From Pseudomonas sivasensis (lineage in GTDB: Bacteria; Pseudomonadota; Gammaproteobacteria; Pseudomonadales; Pseudomonadaceae): DNA of 64,000 nucleotides. The notes beneath the pieces were generated by a model. The model did not search any database. It was not told the origin of the DNA and saw only the letters and a list, made by a program, of their open reading frames with translations. The DNA is taken from the NCBI RefSeq assembly GCF_013778505.1, contig NZ_JAAOWU010000017.1:1-64000 (forward strand), written 5' to 3'. Every line of letters begins with the position of its first letter. The first letter of the stretch is position 1. The translations under genes were made by a program, and so were the position numbers. Of this stretch, positions 26,956 to 34,879 are shown in pieces.

Positions 26956-27888
26956 TTACGGGTGCTGTTGCAGGAACGGCGCGACGTTTTCTTTGGTGGT
27001 CAGCACGGTGGGCAGCAGTTGCTCCTTGGGCACGGCCTTGCCGGCTTTGAGATCAATCGCCGAGGCCACGGCCAGGCGCCCCATTTTCTGGGTCTGCTGA
27101 GTCATGGTGGCGTTGAGCACGCCGCTTTCGACGGCCTTGAGCCCGGCGACGTCGCCGTCAAAACCGACGACCACGACCTTGTGATCCAGGTTGCCGACCT
27201 TCACCGCTTGGGCAGCGCCCAGGGCCATGGCATCGGCGCGGCCGAAGAATACGGTGATATTCGGATCACGCTGGAGCAGGTCCTGGGCCACGGCGAAGCC
27301 TTTGTCCTGAGCCCATTCGGCGGGTTGCTGGGCCACGACCTTGAGGTCCGGGAAGGCTTTCAGGCCCTCCTCGAAACCCTTGGCGCGATCATTCTCCGGC
27401 GTGGTGCCGAGTTGGCCTTGCAGGATCGCAATGCGGCCTTTGCCGTCGGTGATCTTGCCCACGTACTCGGCCAGGGTCTTGGCGCCGGCCACGCTGTCGC
27501 TGGCGATAAAGGTGTCGCCTGGTGCGTCGGGGGCGTTGCGGTCCACGGCGATCACCGGGATGCCCGCGGCCTTGGCGGCTTTGACGGGCACACCGGCGGC
27601 GGTAGCACCGGCGGGGATGTAGATCAGCACGTCGATCTGGCGGGTGATCAGGTCTTCAATCTGGCTGACCTGGGTCGAGGAGTTGCCTTGGGCGTCCACG
27701 GTGATCACCTTGATCCCCTTGGCCTTGCCCTCGGCTTCCACCGATTGCTTGATCTGGTTGAAGAAGTCGGCCTGCAGGTTGGCCACGGCCAGGCCGATGG
27801 TCAGGTCCTTGGCCCAGGTGGTGCCGGCAGCGGTAAGGGTTGCGGCCGCCAGAGCAGTGGCGATAAGCAGTTTCTTGGGGCTGAACAT
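26956..27888 (-). CDS. Sugar ABC transporter periplasmic binding protein (RbsB type)
   Basis: The 310-residue precursor has a signal peptide ending near TTWA (about residue 26). It is a periplasmic binding protein of the RbsB/peripla_BP_4 family. The segments NLQADFFNQIKQ near 38, IPVIAVDRNAPDAPG near 115 and VGFDGD near 245 match ribose-binding relatives, where Asn, Arg and Asp contact the sugar. It is encoded between permease and ATPase in the usual CUT2 order. The ligand is a pentose, hexose or polyol; the sequence alone does not decide. Confidence 0.93.
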   Translation of the reverse strand: MFSPKKLLIATALAAATLTAAGTTWAKDLTIGLAVANLQADFFNQIKQSVEAEGKAKGIKVITVDAQGNSSTQVSQIEDLITRQIDVLIYIPAGATAAGVPVKAAKAAGIPVIAVDRNAPDAPGDTFIASDSVAGAKTLAEYVGKITDGKGRIAILQGQLGTTPENDRAKGFEEGLKAFPDLKVVAQQPAEWAQDKGFAVAQDLLQRDPNITVFFGRADAMALGAAQAVKVGNLDHKVVVVGFDGDVAGLKAVESGVLNATMTQQTQKMGRLAVASAIDLKAGKAVPKEQLLPTVLTTKENVAPFLQQHP

Positions 27889-27938
27889 GTCGGTGACTCC
27901 TGGTTTTATTGTTGGAGGGTGTCAACTGTCGAACAGGT

Positions 27939-28946
27939 TTAACGGGCAGTACTGGAACGGCGTCGCAGGGTGTCGATGGTTACGGCGAGGGCGATGACCA
28001 CGCCGATCACCACTTGTTGAATAAACGGGGAAACGCCCAGCAGGTTGAGGCCATTGCGCAACACGCCAATGATCAGCACGCCCACCAGGGTGCCGCCGAT
28101 GCTGCCGACGCCGCCGCTGAGGCTGGCCCCGCCAATCACCACGGCGGCAATAGCGTCCAGTTCCAGGCTGAGGCCGGCACTGGGTTGGGAAGAGTCGAGG
28201 CGCGCCGCCAGGGTCACGGCGGCGATGCCGGCCAGCGCACCACTGATGGCGTACACCCACAAGGTAATCGCACGCACCTTGATGCCGGACAGGCGCGCCA
28301 CTTCAGGGCTGCCGCCCATGGCGTAGAGGTTGCGGCCGCCGGCACGAAAGCGCAGGAACACCCACGCCACCAGCAGCATCACCAGAAACAGCCCGACGGT
28401 TGCCGAGAGAAAGCCGAAGTGCCGCACCGTGGCCAGGCTGGTGAACCACTCCGGGTAGCCGACGATCTGCCGGCCTTCGGTGAGGATATTCGCCAAGCCA
28501 CGGGCCACCGACATCATGGTCAGCGTGGCAATAAAGGGCGGCAGCTTGGCGTAGGTGATCAACGCGCCGGACACCAGCCCGGCGAGCATCCCGGTGGCAA
28601 TCGAGATCGGAATCGCGAAGCCCAGCGGCACTGCCTGATCCTGGTAGAGCCAGCCGAGCATCATCATCGAGAAGGCCAGCACCGAGCCTACCGACAGGTC
28701 GATGCCGCCGATGACGATCACCGCCGTCATGCCGATCGCCAGGATGCCCAGCACCGTGACCTGATCGAGGATGTTCAGGCCATTGCGCAAGGAGAAGAAG
28801 AATTCGGAACTGAAGGAGAAGACCAGCACCAGCAACACCAGCCCGATCAACGGGCCGCCGATGTTGCTGGGCAGCAGTTTCACAATACGTGGGCGGGGTG
28901 GCGGCTTGAGTTCGGCCGGGTGCTGGACAATAGCTTTGGCGTCCAC
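27939..28946 (-). CDS. Sugar ABC transporter permease (RbsC type)
   Basis: The 335-residue inner-membrane protein has about ten hydrophobic segments. It carries CUT2 permease signatures: GGIDLSVGSVLA near residue 80, the GRNLYAMGGSPEVARLSGI cytoplasmic loop near 205-223, and GGASLSGGVGSIGGTLVG near 270. It is the first gene of the leftward arm, so the operator region at 28947-29308 should control it. The N-terminus is proline-rich and cytosolic. The following binding-protein gene starts 50 bases after the stop. Confidence 0.94.
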   Translation of the reverse strand: MDAKAIVQHPAELKPPPRPRIVKLLPSNIGGPLIGLVLLVLVFSFSSEFFFSLRNGLNILDQVTVLGILAIGMTAVIVIGGIDLSVGSVLAFSMMMLGWLYQDQAVPLGFAIPISIATGMLAGLVSGALITYAKLPPFIATLTMMSVARGLANILTEGRQIVGYPEWFTSLATVRHFGFLSATVGLFLVMLLVAWVFLRFRAGGRNLYAMGGSPEVARLSGIKVRAITLWVYAISGALAGIAAVTLAARLDSSQPSAGLSLELDAIAAVVIGGASLSGGVGSIGGTLVGVLIIGVLRNGLNLLGVSPFIQQVVIGVVIALAVTIDTLRRRSSTAR

Positions 28947-29308
28947 AGTGTTCTCCTGATTTATTTTTTTTGGAGTGCTTTCAGGTCGCTTGAATATTTA
29001 TGCGTGCCTGACTGTTAATTCAGATTCCAGTGACACCGTGGCAAAGTCAAGCGCTTAATTTTTCAGGTATGCCTCTAAACCGGCGCTTTCACCACGGCCA
29101 AAGCCACGGGATAGACCAGCCCGTGTGGGATTTTGCCCGTTTGTCCGAGGGATGTTTCTTCTATTTATTTCGTTTTTCCGTGGATCGCTCACTTGACCGC
29201 GCGGACGATCAGCGTCTAAATAGAAATATATTGTCACTGCTGAATAAATATTCAAACACAGCTTTGGACACTTTCACCTCACGTGGTCAGCCCCACAGGA
29301 GCCGCTGC
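28947..29308. promoter_or_regulatory. Divergent control region of the catabolic locus with TGAATA inverted repeats
   Basis: This 362-bp region separates the leftward transporter arm from the rightward transketolase/kinase arm. It is clearly richer in A and T than its surroundings. A perfect inverted repeat TGAATA-AA-TATTCA lies at 29241-29254. A related site, TGAATATTTATGCG, lies at 28991-29004 close to the permease start. The two sites sit near the two opposite promoters, as expected for operators of the local SorC-family regulator. No gene is seen in the gap. Confidence 0.6.
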
Positions 29309-30145
29309 ATGAATGCCTTCCAGTACGACGCCCACCAGATCAAGGAACAGGCCCGCCTGATCCGCCGCCATGTGATCCACCTCAACGCCGATTCACCGGC
29401 GGGCGGTCACACCGGAGCGGACCTGTCGGAAACCGACATCCTCGCCACTCTGTACTTCCGCATCCTCAATACCGGCCCGGAACGCACTGAAGACCCTGAT
29501 CGCGATATCTATATCCAGAGCAAGGGCCATGGCGTGGGTGGTTTGTATTGCTGCCTGGCACAGGCGGGCTATATCCCTACTGAATGGTTGCCCACTTACC
29601 AGCACTTCAATTCCCATTTGCCCGGCCATCCGGTACGCCAGAAAACCCCCGGCATCGAACTCAACACCGGCGCCCTTGGCCACGGCTTGCCAGTGGCAGT
29701 GGGGCTGGCATTGGCGGCAAAGATGTCCGGCAGCAAAAAACGCATCTACGTGCTGACCGGCGACGGCGAACTGGCCGAAGGCTCCAATTGGGAAGCCGCC
29801 ATGGCGGCAGCCAAGTACGGGTTGGATAACCTGTTTGTGATCGTCGACAAGAACAAACTGCAACTGGCCGGCCTGACCGCCGAGATCATGCCGCTCGACC
29901 CACTGGACGTGAAATGGGCCGCCTTCGGCTTCACCGTCAGCGAATGCGATGGCAACGACGTGGGCCAGTTGATCGAAACCCTGGAAACCATGCAGACCCA
30001 AACCGGCGCGCCCCAGGTGCTGATCGCCCACACCATCAAAGGCAAGGGCGTGTCGTTTATCGAAGCCCGCCCTGAATGGCACCACCGTGTGCCGAAGGGC
30101 GATGAAATCAATGCAGCACTGGAGGAGTTGAACCATGGCGAGTGA
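29309..30145 (+). CDS. Transketolase, N-terminal subunit
   Basis: The 278-residue protein is the thiamine-diphosphate half of a split transketolase. It has the ThDP-binding motif GDGELAEGSNWEAA, about 150-163, ending in the family's VDKNKLQ segment near 182. GGHTGADLSETD near 31 and SKGHG near 72 are other typical parts. Whole transketolases have about 660 residues; here the pyrimidine-binding half is the next gene. The ATG at 29309 has CAGGAG about 7 bases upstream. It overlaps the next gene by 11 bases. It is the first gene of the rightward arm. Confidence 0.94.
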   Translation: MNAFQYDAHQIKEQARLIRRHVIHLNADSPAGGHTGADLSETDILATLYFRILNTGPERTEDPDRDIYIQSKGHGVGGLYCCLAQAGYIPTEWLPTYQHFNSHLPGHPVRQKTPGIELNTGALGHGLPVAVGLALAAKMSGSKKRIYVLTGDGELAEGSNWEAAMAAAKYGLDNLFVIVDKNKLQLAGLTAEIMPLDPLDVKWAAFGFTVSECDGNDVGQLIETLETMQTQTGAPQVLIAHTIKGKGVSFIEARPEWHHRVPKGDEINAALEELNHGE

Positions 30146-31067
30146 ACATTTGGCGAGTGTCATGGTGCAGGCCTTTATTGATGCAGTCGACGCCGGGTTG
30201 GACGTCGTGCCAGTGGTCAGCGATTCCACGTCTACGGCCAAGATCGGTCCGTTTATGCAGCGCTTTCCAGAGCGGTTGATCAATGTCGGGATTGCCGAGC
30301 AGTCCTTGGTCAGCGTCGCGGCGGGGCTGGCGCTGGGCGGTAAGATTGCAGCCACCTGCAATGCGGCGCCGTTTCTAATCTCTCGCGCCAATGAGCAGAT
30401 CAAGGTGGACGTCTGCTACAACCAGGCCAATGTGAAAATGTTCGGCCTGAACGCCGGTACCAGCTATGGCCCGTTGGCCAGCACCCACCACAGCCTTGAC
30501 GATATTTCTGTGATGCGCGGCTTCGGCAATGTGCAGATTTTTGCCCCGGCGGATGCCGTCGAGTGCCGGCAGATCGTCGATTACGCGCTGCGTTACCACG
30601 GCCCGGTGTATATCCGTCTCGATGGTAAAGCCTTGCCGGACGTCCACGGCGCCGACTATCAGTTTGTGCCCGGTCAGGTAGACATCCTGCGCCAGGGCGC
30701 CGATGTGAGCATCGTGGCCCTGGGCTCGGTGGTGCATGAAGCGGTGGATGCGGCGGCCTTGCTGGCGGAGCAGGGCATCCAGGCGCAGGTGATCAACCTG
30801 TCGTCGATCCGGCCCTTGCAGCGTGATGTATTGCTCAGCGCCTTGAGCGGCACCCGCGCCGTCATCAGCGTGGAAGAACACAACGTTAATGGCGGCGTCG
30901 GCAGCCTGGTCGCTGAAGTGCTGGCTGAAGCCGGGCTGGGCATTCCATTGATCCGCCTGGGTATCGGCGATGGCGAGTACGCCGCCGCCGGTGCCCGCGA
31001 ACCGACCCGCGCCTTGCATAACATCGACGCGGCTGGGATCGTGGCGGCTGCCACTCGGTTGCGGTGA
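30135..31067 (+). CDS. Transketolase, C-terminal subunit
   Basis: The 310-residue protein is the second half of the split transketolase. It includes the pyrimidine-binding domain with the conserved glutamate in INVGIAEQSLVSVAAGLA (about 52-69). A C-terminal domain containing VISVEEHNVNGGVGS near 239 follows. It starts inside the end of the preceding subunit gene, so the two should be made in equal amounts. Together they transfer two-carbon units between ketose and aldose phosphates, joining the product of the FGGY kinase to the pentose phosphate pathway. A paralogous role on an unusual ketose cannot be excluded. Confidence 0.94.
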   Translation: MASEHLASVMVQAFIDAVDAGLDVVPVVSDSTSTAKIGPFMQRFPERLINVGIAEQSLVSVAAGLALGGKIAATCNAAPFLISRANEQIKVDVCYNQANVKMFGLNAGTSYGPLASTHHSLDDISVMRGFGNVQIFAPADAVECRQIVDYALRYHGPVYIRLDGKALPDVHGADYQFVPGQVDILRQGADVSIVALGSVVHEAVDAAALLAEQGIQAQVINLSSIRPLQRDVLLSALSGTRAVISVEEHNVNGGVGSLVAEVLAEAGLGIPLIRLGIGDGEYAAAGAREPTRALHNIDAAGIVAAATRLR

Positions 31068-31072
31068 AATCA

Positions 31073-32548
31073 ATGAATAACAACACCCCGCTGATCCTTG
31101 CGATAGATGAAGGCACCAGCAACGCCAAGGCGGTGCTGGTCAACGAACTGGGCCAGGTGATCGCGCGCGGTTCGCGGCCCTTGAGCATCAGTCATCCCCA
31201 GGCCGGGTTTTCCGAGCAGGACCCGCTGCTGATCTGGCAAAACACGTTGGCTGCGATTGAAGAGTGCCTGGCCCAGGTAGATCGGCCGATCACTGCGCTC
31301 GCGATCAGCAACCAGCGCGAATCGGTGGTGGCTTGGGATAGGCATACCGGTGAGCCATTGTCGCCGTGCATCAGTTGGCAGTGCCGACGCTCTACGGCGT
31401 TATGCACGCAACTGCATGCGCAGGGTCATGAAGCGCTGATCCTGGAAAAGACCGGGCTGGCGTTGGACCCGATGTTCTCGGCGGGCAAATTTCGCTGGAT
31501 TCTCGACAACCTGGACAATGGTCACGCCCGCGCCGCTGCGGGTGATATTTGCCTGGGCACGGTCGACAGCTGGCTGTTGTGGCAACTCAGCGGCGGTCAG
31601 GTGTTCGCCACCGACTATTCCAATGCCGCACGCACCCAGTTGTTCAACCTGCACTCATGCGCCTGGGATCCTGAGCTTTTGGCACTGTTCGGCATTCCTG
31701 CTGCGGCCTTGGCGCCGATCCAGCCGAGCGCCGGGTTCTTCGCCGAAACCGTCGCCGTGGGCGGCTTGCCCGCCGGTATCCCGGTGATGTCGATGATTGG
31801 CGACTCCCATGCCGCGCTGTACGGGCAGGGCGGTTTTGCGCCGGGTTTGGTCAAGGCCACCCTCGGCACCGGTTCGTCCTTGATGACGCCCATGAGTGGC
31901 CCGATTGCGTCCACCCATGGCTTGTCCACCACATTGGCCTGGCATGACGGCAGCCAACCCACCTTCGGCATGGAGGGCAATATCGTCCATACCGGCGCTG
32001 CCGTGCAGTGGGCGTCGCGCCTGGTGGCTGGCGAATCCCTGGATGCCTTGACCGAACAGGCTGCGCAACTGCCGGATAACGGCGGTGTGTATTTTGTCCC
32101 GGCGCTGTCGGGCCTCGGCGCACCGCACTGGAAGGCCGACGCCCGTGGGCTGATCTGCGGGTTGACCGAAGCCACGTCCGGCGCGCACATCCTGCGCGCC
32201 TCGCTGGAATCCATCGGCTATCAGATTCGCGATGTGTTTGAGGCGATGCAACAAGACATCGGCAGTCCTTTGAAAGAACTGTGGGTGGACGGCGGCGCCA
32301 CGCGCAATCGCTGGCTGATGCAGTTCCTTGCCAACCTGCTGCAACGCCCGGTGGTGCGCAGCCTGTCGCCGGAGGTGTCGGCGCTGGGCGCAGCGCACCT
32401 GGCGGGACGGGCGTTGGGCGTGTGGGCGAGTGATACGGCGCTGGGGCAGTTGGAGCGCCAGCGCGAGCGGTTTGAGCCGCAGGATGACCCCGCAATGGCA
32501 GGGCGTTATGCAGAGTGGAAAAAGGCTTTAGCCCGAACACTCCTCTAA
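31073..32548 (+). CDS. FGGY-family carbohydrate kinase
   Basis: The 491-residue protein is an ATP-dependent sugar or polyol kinase. It has the N-terminal phosphate-binding segment AIDEGTSNAKAV, NQRESVVAWD near 85 and WQCRRS near 107, both like glycerol kinase. Also present are GDSHAALYGQGGF with the catalytic aspartate near 245, TLGTGSS and, near the C-terminus, WVDGGATRNRWLMQ. The ATG at 31073 is preferred because GGTGA lies 7 bases before it; a GTG at 31064 overlapping the transketolase stop is the alternative. Pattern alone does not separate glycerol, erythritol or xylulose kinases. The adjacent transketolase favours a ketopentose product such as xylulose 5-phosphate (inference). Confidence 0.88.
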   Translation: MNNNTPLILAIDEGTSNAKAVLVNELGQVIARGSRPLSISHPQAGFSEQDPLLIWQNTLAAIEECLAQVDRPITALAISNQRESVVAWDRHTGEPLSPCISWQCRRSTALCTQLHAQGHEALILEKTGLALDPMFSAGKFRWILDNLDNGHARAAAGDICLGTVDSWLLWQLSGGQVFATDYSNAARTQLFNLHSCAWDPELLALFGIPAAALAPIQPSAGFFAETVAVGGLPAGIPVMSMIGDSHAALYGQGGFAPGLVKATLGTGSSLMTPMSGPIASTHGLSTTLAWHDGSQPTFGMEGNIVHTGAAVQWASRLVAGESLDALTEQAAQLPDNGGVYFVPALSGLGAPHWKADARGLICGLTEATSGAHILRASLESIGYQIRDVFEAMQQDIGSPLKELWVDGGATRNRWLMQFLANLLQRPVVRSLSPEVSALGAAHLAGRALGVWASDTALGQLERQRERFEPQDDPAMAGRYAEWKKALARTLL

Positions 32549-32566
32549 CGGCATATGCAAACCCAC

Positions 32567-32882
32567 TGTGGGAGGGGCGGTGCGACGATTCGACTTGCCG
32601 CCGATGAACATAGGGATCTACATAACGTTGACTCAACACTGAACGTCCGGCAGATAGGGCTGTTGTGGCGAGCGGGCTTGTCCCGCGTTGGGCTGCGTAG
32701 CAGCCCCAAAACCAGCCTCAACAGAGTGTCTGATACACCGCATTCTTCTTGACTGGGGCTGCTTTGCAGCCCAACGCGGGACAAGCCCGCTCGCCACAGG
32801 GATATTTGTCAGCGTCTGAAAAGTTGTTTAGATACCCATGGTCATCGGGGGCAAGTCGAATCGTCGCACCGCCCCTCCCACA
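32567..32882. repeat. Nested double REP palindrome
   Basis: The outer arms, 32567-32607 and 32842-32882, are 41 bp each and inverted, with one mismatch. They enclose a second, different inverted pair with arms of about 45 bp at 32663-32708 and 32754-32799, belonging to the TGTGGCGAGCGGGCTTGTCCC class. No gene lies in this 350-bp gap. Confidence 0.92.
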
Positions 32883-32900
32883 TTTAGATCACGCCAGCCT

Positions 32901-33845
32901 TCAAGGCCGCCAGGTCTGCACATCCTTGGCATCCACCGCCTTGGGCAATAACCCCGCCTTGAAGAACGCATCGGCAATCTTCTGCTGCTCACCCAACTGA
33001 TCCACCGTCACCGGCTGCACCTGATAACTGCGGTGCGCGTTCGCCGCTTCCACCGTGGCCACGTCCAGGTTGCCCCACAGCGGGCCGAGCACTTTCGCCG
33101 CTTCTTGCGGATGGGCTTTCACCCACTTGCCGGTCTTTTCCAATTCCCCATACACCACCTTCAGCACTTCTGGGTGCGCCTTGGCGTAGGGCGTGCCTGT
33201 CAGGTAGTAACGCTTGTAACTGGCGAGGCCTGCGCCATCGGCCAGGGTGCGGGTCGGCAGTTGGCGCTGCACGCTGGTGAGGAAGGGTTCCCAGGTGACC
33301 CAGGCGTCGACTTTGTTGTTCTCGAACGCCGCGCGGCCATCGGCTGGCGACAGGTAAGCCGGTTCGATATCCGAGAACGCCAGGCCAGCTTTATTCAGGG
33401 CGGCGATCAACAAATAGTGAGTGCCGGCAGCCTTGGTCACCGCGATTTTCTTGCCCTTCAAGTCCGCCAACTGTTGGATCGGCGAGTCCTTGCGCACCAC
33501 GATGGCCTGGGCCGAAGGCGAGGGCGCTTCCTGGGCGAAGTAGGTGAGTTTGGCCTGGGCGGCCTGGGCGAAGATCGGCACGGTGTCAGCCACGTCGGCG
33601 CTGATGTCGACGTTGCCGACGTTCAGCGCTTCCAGCAGCGGCAGGCCGCTGGGGAACTCATGCCAGCTCACATCGATGTTGTCGGCCTTGAGGGCTTTCT
33701 CCAGGGTGCCCTGGGTCTTGAGCAGGGTGATCAGCGTGGAGGATTTCTGGTAACCGATGCGCACGGTTTCCTGGGCTTGCGCACTAAAGGCAACGGAAAA
33801 GGCCAGCAATCCTAATACAGCGGCGAGGGGACGACGAAGGGACAT
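32901..33845 (-). CDS. Aliphatic sulfonate ABC transporter binding protein (SsuA-like)
   Basis: The 314-residue precursor has a signal peptide ending SAQA (about residue 24). The mature part starts QETVRIGYQKSSTLITLLK, the usual beginning of SsuA/TauA-family periplasmic proteins. AWVTWEPFLT near 195 and KGKKIAVTKAAGTHYLL near 135 are further family segments. The ATG at 33845 (MSLRR) gives a clean signal peptide; an in-frame TTG six codons upstream is less likely. No permease or ATPase gene is adjacent, so this is an orphan binding protein that probably shares an SsuBC-type transporter elsewhere. The ligand is probably a sulfonate or sulfate ester (family inference). Confidence 0.88.
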   Translation of the reverse strand: MSLRRPLAAVLGLLAFSVAFSAQAQETVRIGYQKSSTLITLLKTQGTLEKALKADNIDVSWHEFPSGLPLLEALNVGNVDISADVADTVPIFAQAAQAKLTYFAQEAPSPSAQAIVVRKDSPIQQLADLKGKKIAVTKAAGTHYLLIAALNKAGLAFSDIEPAYLSPADGRAAFENNKVDAWVTWEPFLTSVQRQLPTRTLADGAGLASYKRYYLTGTPYAKAHPEVLKVVYGELEKTGKWVKAHPQEAAKVLGPLWGNLDVATVEAANAHRSYQVQPVTVDQLGEQQKIADAFFKAGLLPKAVDAKDVQTWRP

Positions 33846-34053
33846 GGTGGGCTCGATCTTCAACGAAATAGCCCTGAGCTTAATGATCTAAAAACCATTC
33901 GATAAATACTCTTTCGATCTGAGCTTAGGATGCTTTCAGCCGCTTCCTGCCCGCTGGAACAGCTGGGCCATGGGCGGGTGCGCGGCTTCGATCATCAAGT
34001 AATACACCTCCGTTTCGCTGCCCCCGCGCGCCGAATGGGGTCGGTGGTGTGGC
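33846..34053. other. Intergenic gap with a possible coding remnant
   Basis: The ssuA-like promoter should lie near 33850-33930, an A/T-richer stretch. On the minus strand, roughly 33946-34070, one frame reads as a plausible protein tail (including SETEVYYLMIEAAHPP and ending QRAGSG) to a TGA. It has no visible start and runs into the lipoprotein gene in another frame. It may be the remnant of a lost gene. Confidence 0.25.
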
Positions 34054-34389
34054 TCAGTCCACGCAGATCGCCCGGCCCAGCTTGCCTTTCTCTACCGTCG
34101 CCGAGCAGCCGAAGTGGCCGTTATCTACCTGGCACGCGCCGGTCACCGGGCCGTTGCCGGACTGGGTGGTGACACTGGTCTGGCACTCGCCTTCACACTG
34201 ACTGGAGTCGGTGCACGCCTTGCCTGCGTCCTTATATGGTGTGATGCACTTCCAGCTTTGCAGCTTGCCGACTTGCTTCATGGTGCCGCCGCCCGCCAGG
34301 CAGGTGGACGCTGCAGCGTCCTGAGCGGGCGGGGTCGTGGTGCATGCCGATACCAGCAGTAAAGCGGCCAGGCCAATCATTAATTTCAT
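34054..34389 (-). CDS. Cysteine-rich putative lipoprotein
   Basis: The 111-residue protein has a lipoprotein signal peptide with lipobox LVSAC, so Cys16 is probably acylated. The mature part has eight more cysteines, including a C-x5-C-x3-C cluster (ACTDSSQCEGEC), and should be disulfide-linked in the periplasm or outer membrane. The ATG at 34389 is preferred because it leads directly into the signal peptide and is preceded by AGGAC; an earlier frame extension has no such support. No function can be assigned. It stands alone and is divergent from the small membrane-protein gene. Confidence 0.78.
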   Translation of the reverse strand: MKLMIGLAALLLVSACTTTPPAQDAAASTCLAGGGTMKQVGKLQSWKCITPYKDAGKACTDSSQCEGECQTSVTTQSGNGPVTGACQVDNGHFGCSATVEKGKLGRAICVD

Positions 34390-34479
34390 GCAAAGTCCTC
34401 GTGGAGTGAGCGCAGCGGTGCAGTGTACGGGCATATGGACTACTTTGATTGACGAGCGATCCCCACCCGGTAATGACTC

Positions 34480-34824
34480 ATGCACACGTTATGGAAGCGG
34501 TATGTGGCCCTGCTGGAAAATGACCTGAGCACTCAGATCTTCGACAATGTTAAAAACCTGCTGGTGTGCGCGCTGCTGTTCGCGGCGGGCACCAATACGC
34601 TGCTCGGGCAACGTGAACTCTTTATTGGCATGTTCGCGTCAAACGTGGCGGGCTGGGGGCTGATCATCCTGTCCACGGTGTTGATGCTGTTGAACGTCAG
34701 CGACGGCATTCGCCGGCTGGCCAAGCTGCGTTATCACTTGGCATTGCAGCTGTTGTTGATCCTGGTTTATCTGGTGGTGGCCGAGCGGGTTGTGGAGATT
34801 GTGTGGGGCTTCCGCGCCCATTGA
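34480..34824 (+). CDS. Small inner-membrane protein, function unknown
   Basis: The 114-residue protein has three hydrophobic segments, at about 24-42, 52-72 and 86-106. The N-terminus is charged, and the loop before the last segment is basic (RRLAKLRYH). The protein is not recognised. It lies 55 bases before the glutaminase gene on the same strand and could be transcribed with it. No ribosome binding site of note is seen before the ATG. Confidence 0.65.
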   Translation: MHTLWKRYVALLENDLSTQIFDNVKNLLVCALLFAAGTNTLLGQRELFIGMFASNVAGWGLIILSTVLMLLNVSDGIRRLAKLRYHLALQLLLILVYLVVAERVVEIVWGFRAH

Positions 34825-34879
34825 AGTATCCTCCGCACCCCGCTTTCCACTGATTCAAAGACAGATGACAGGACAAGAC

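Noticed and set aside
25363..27942. 859-codon plus-strand reading frame opposite the ABC ATPase and binding-protein genes
   Set aside because: It is rich in His, Gln and Arg, lacks domains, and runs through a REP pair; the minus-strand genes are clear.
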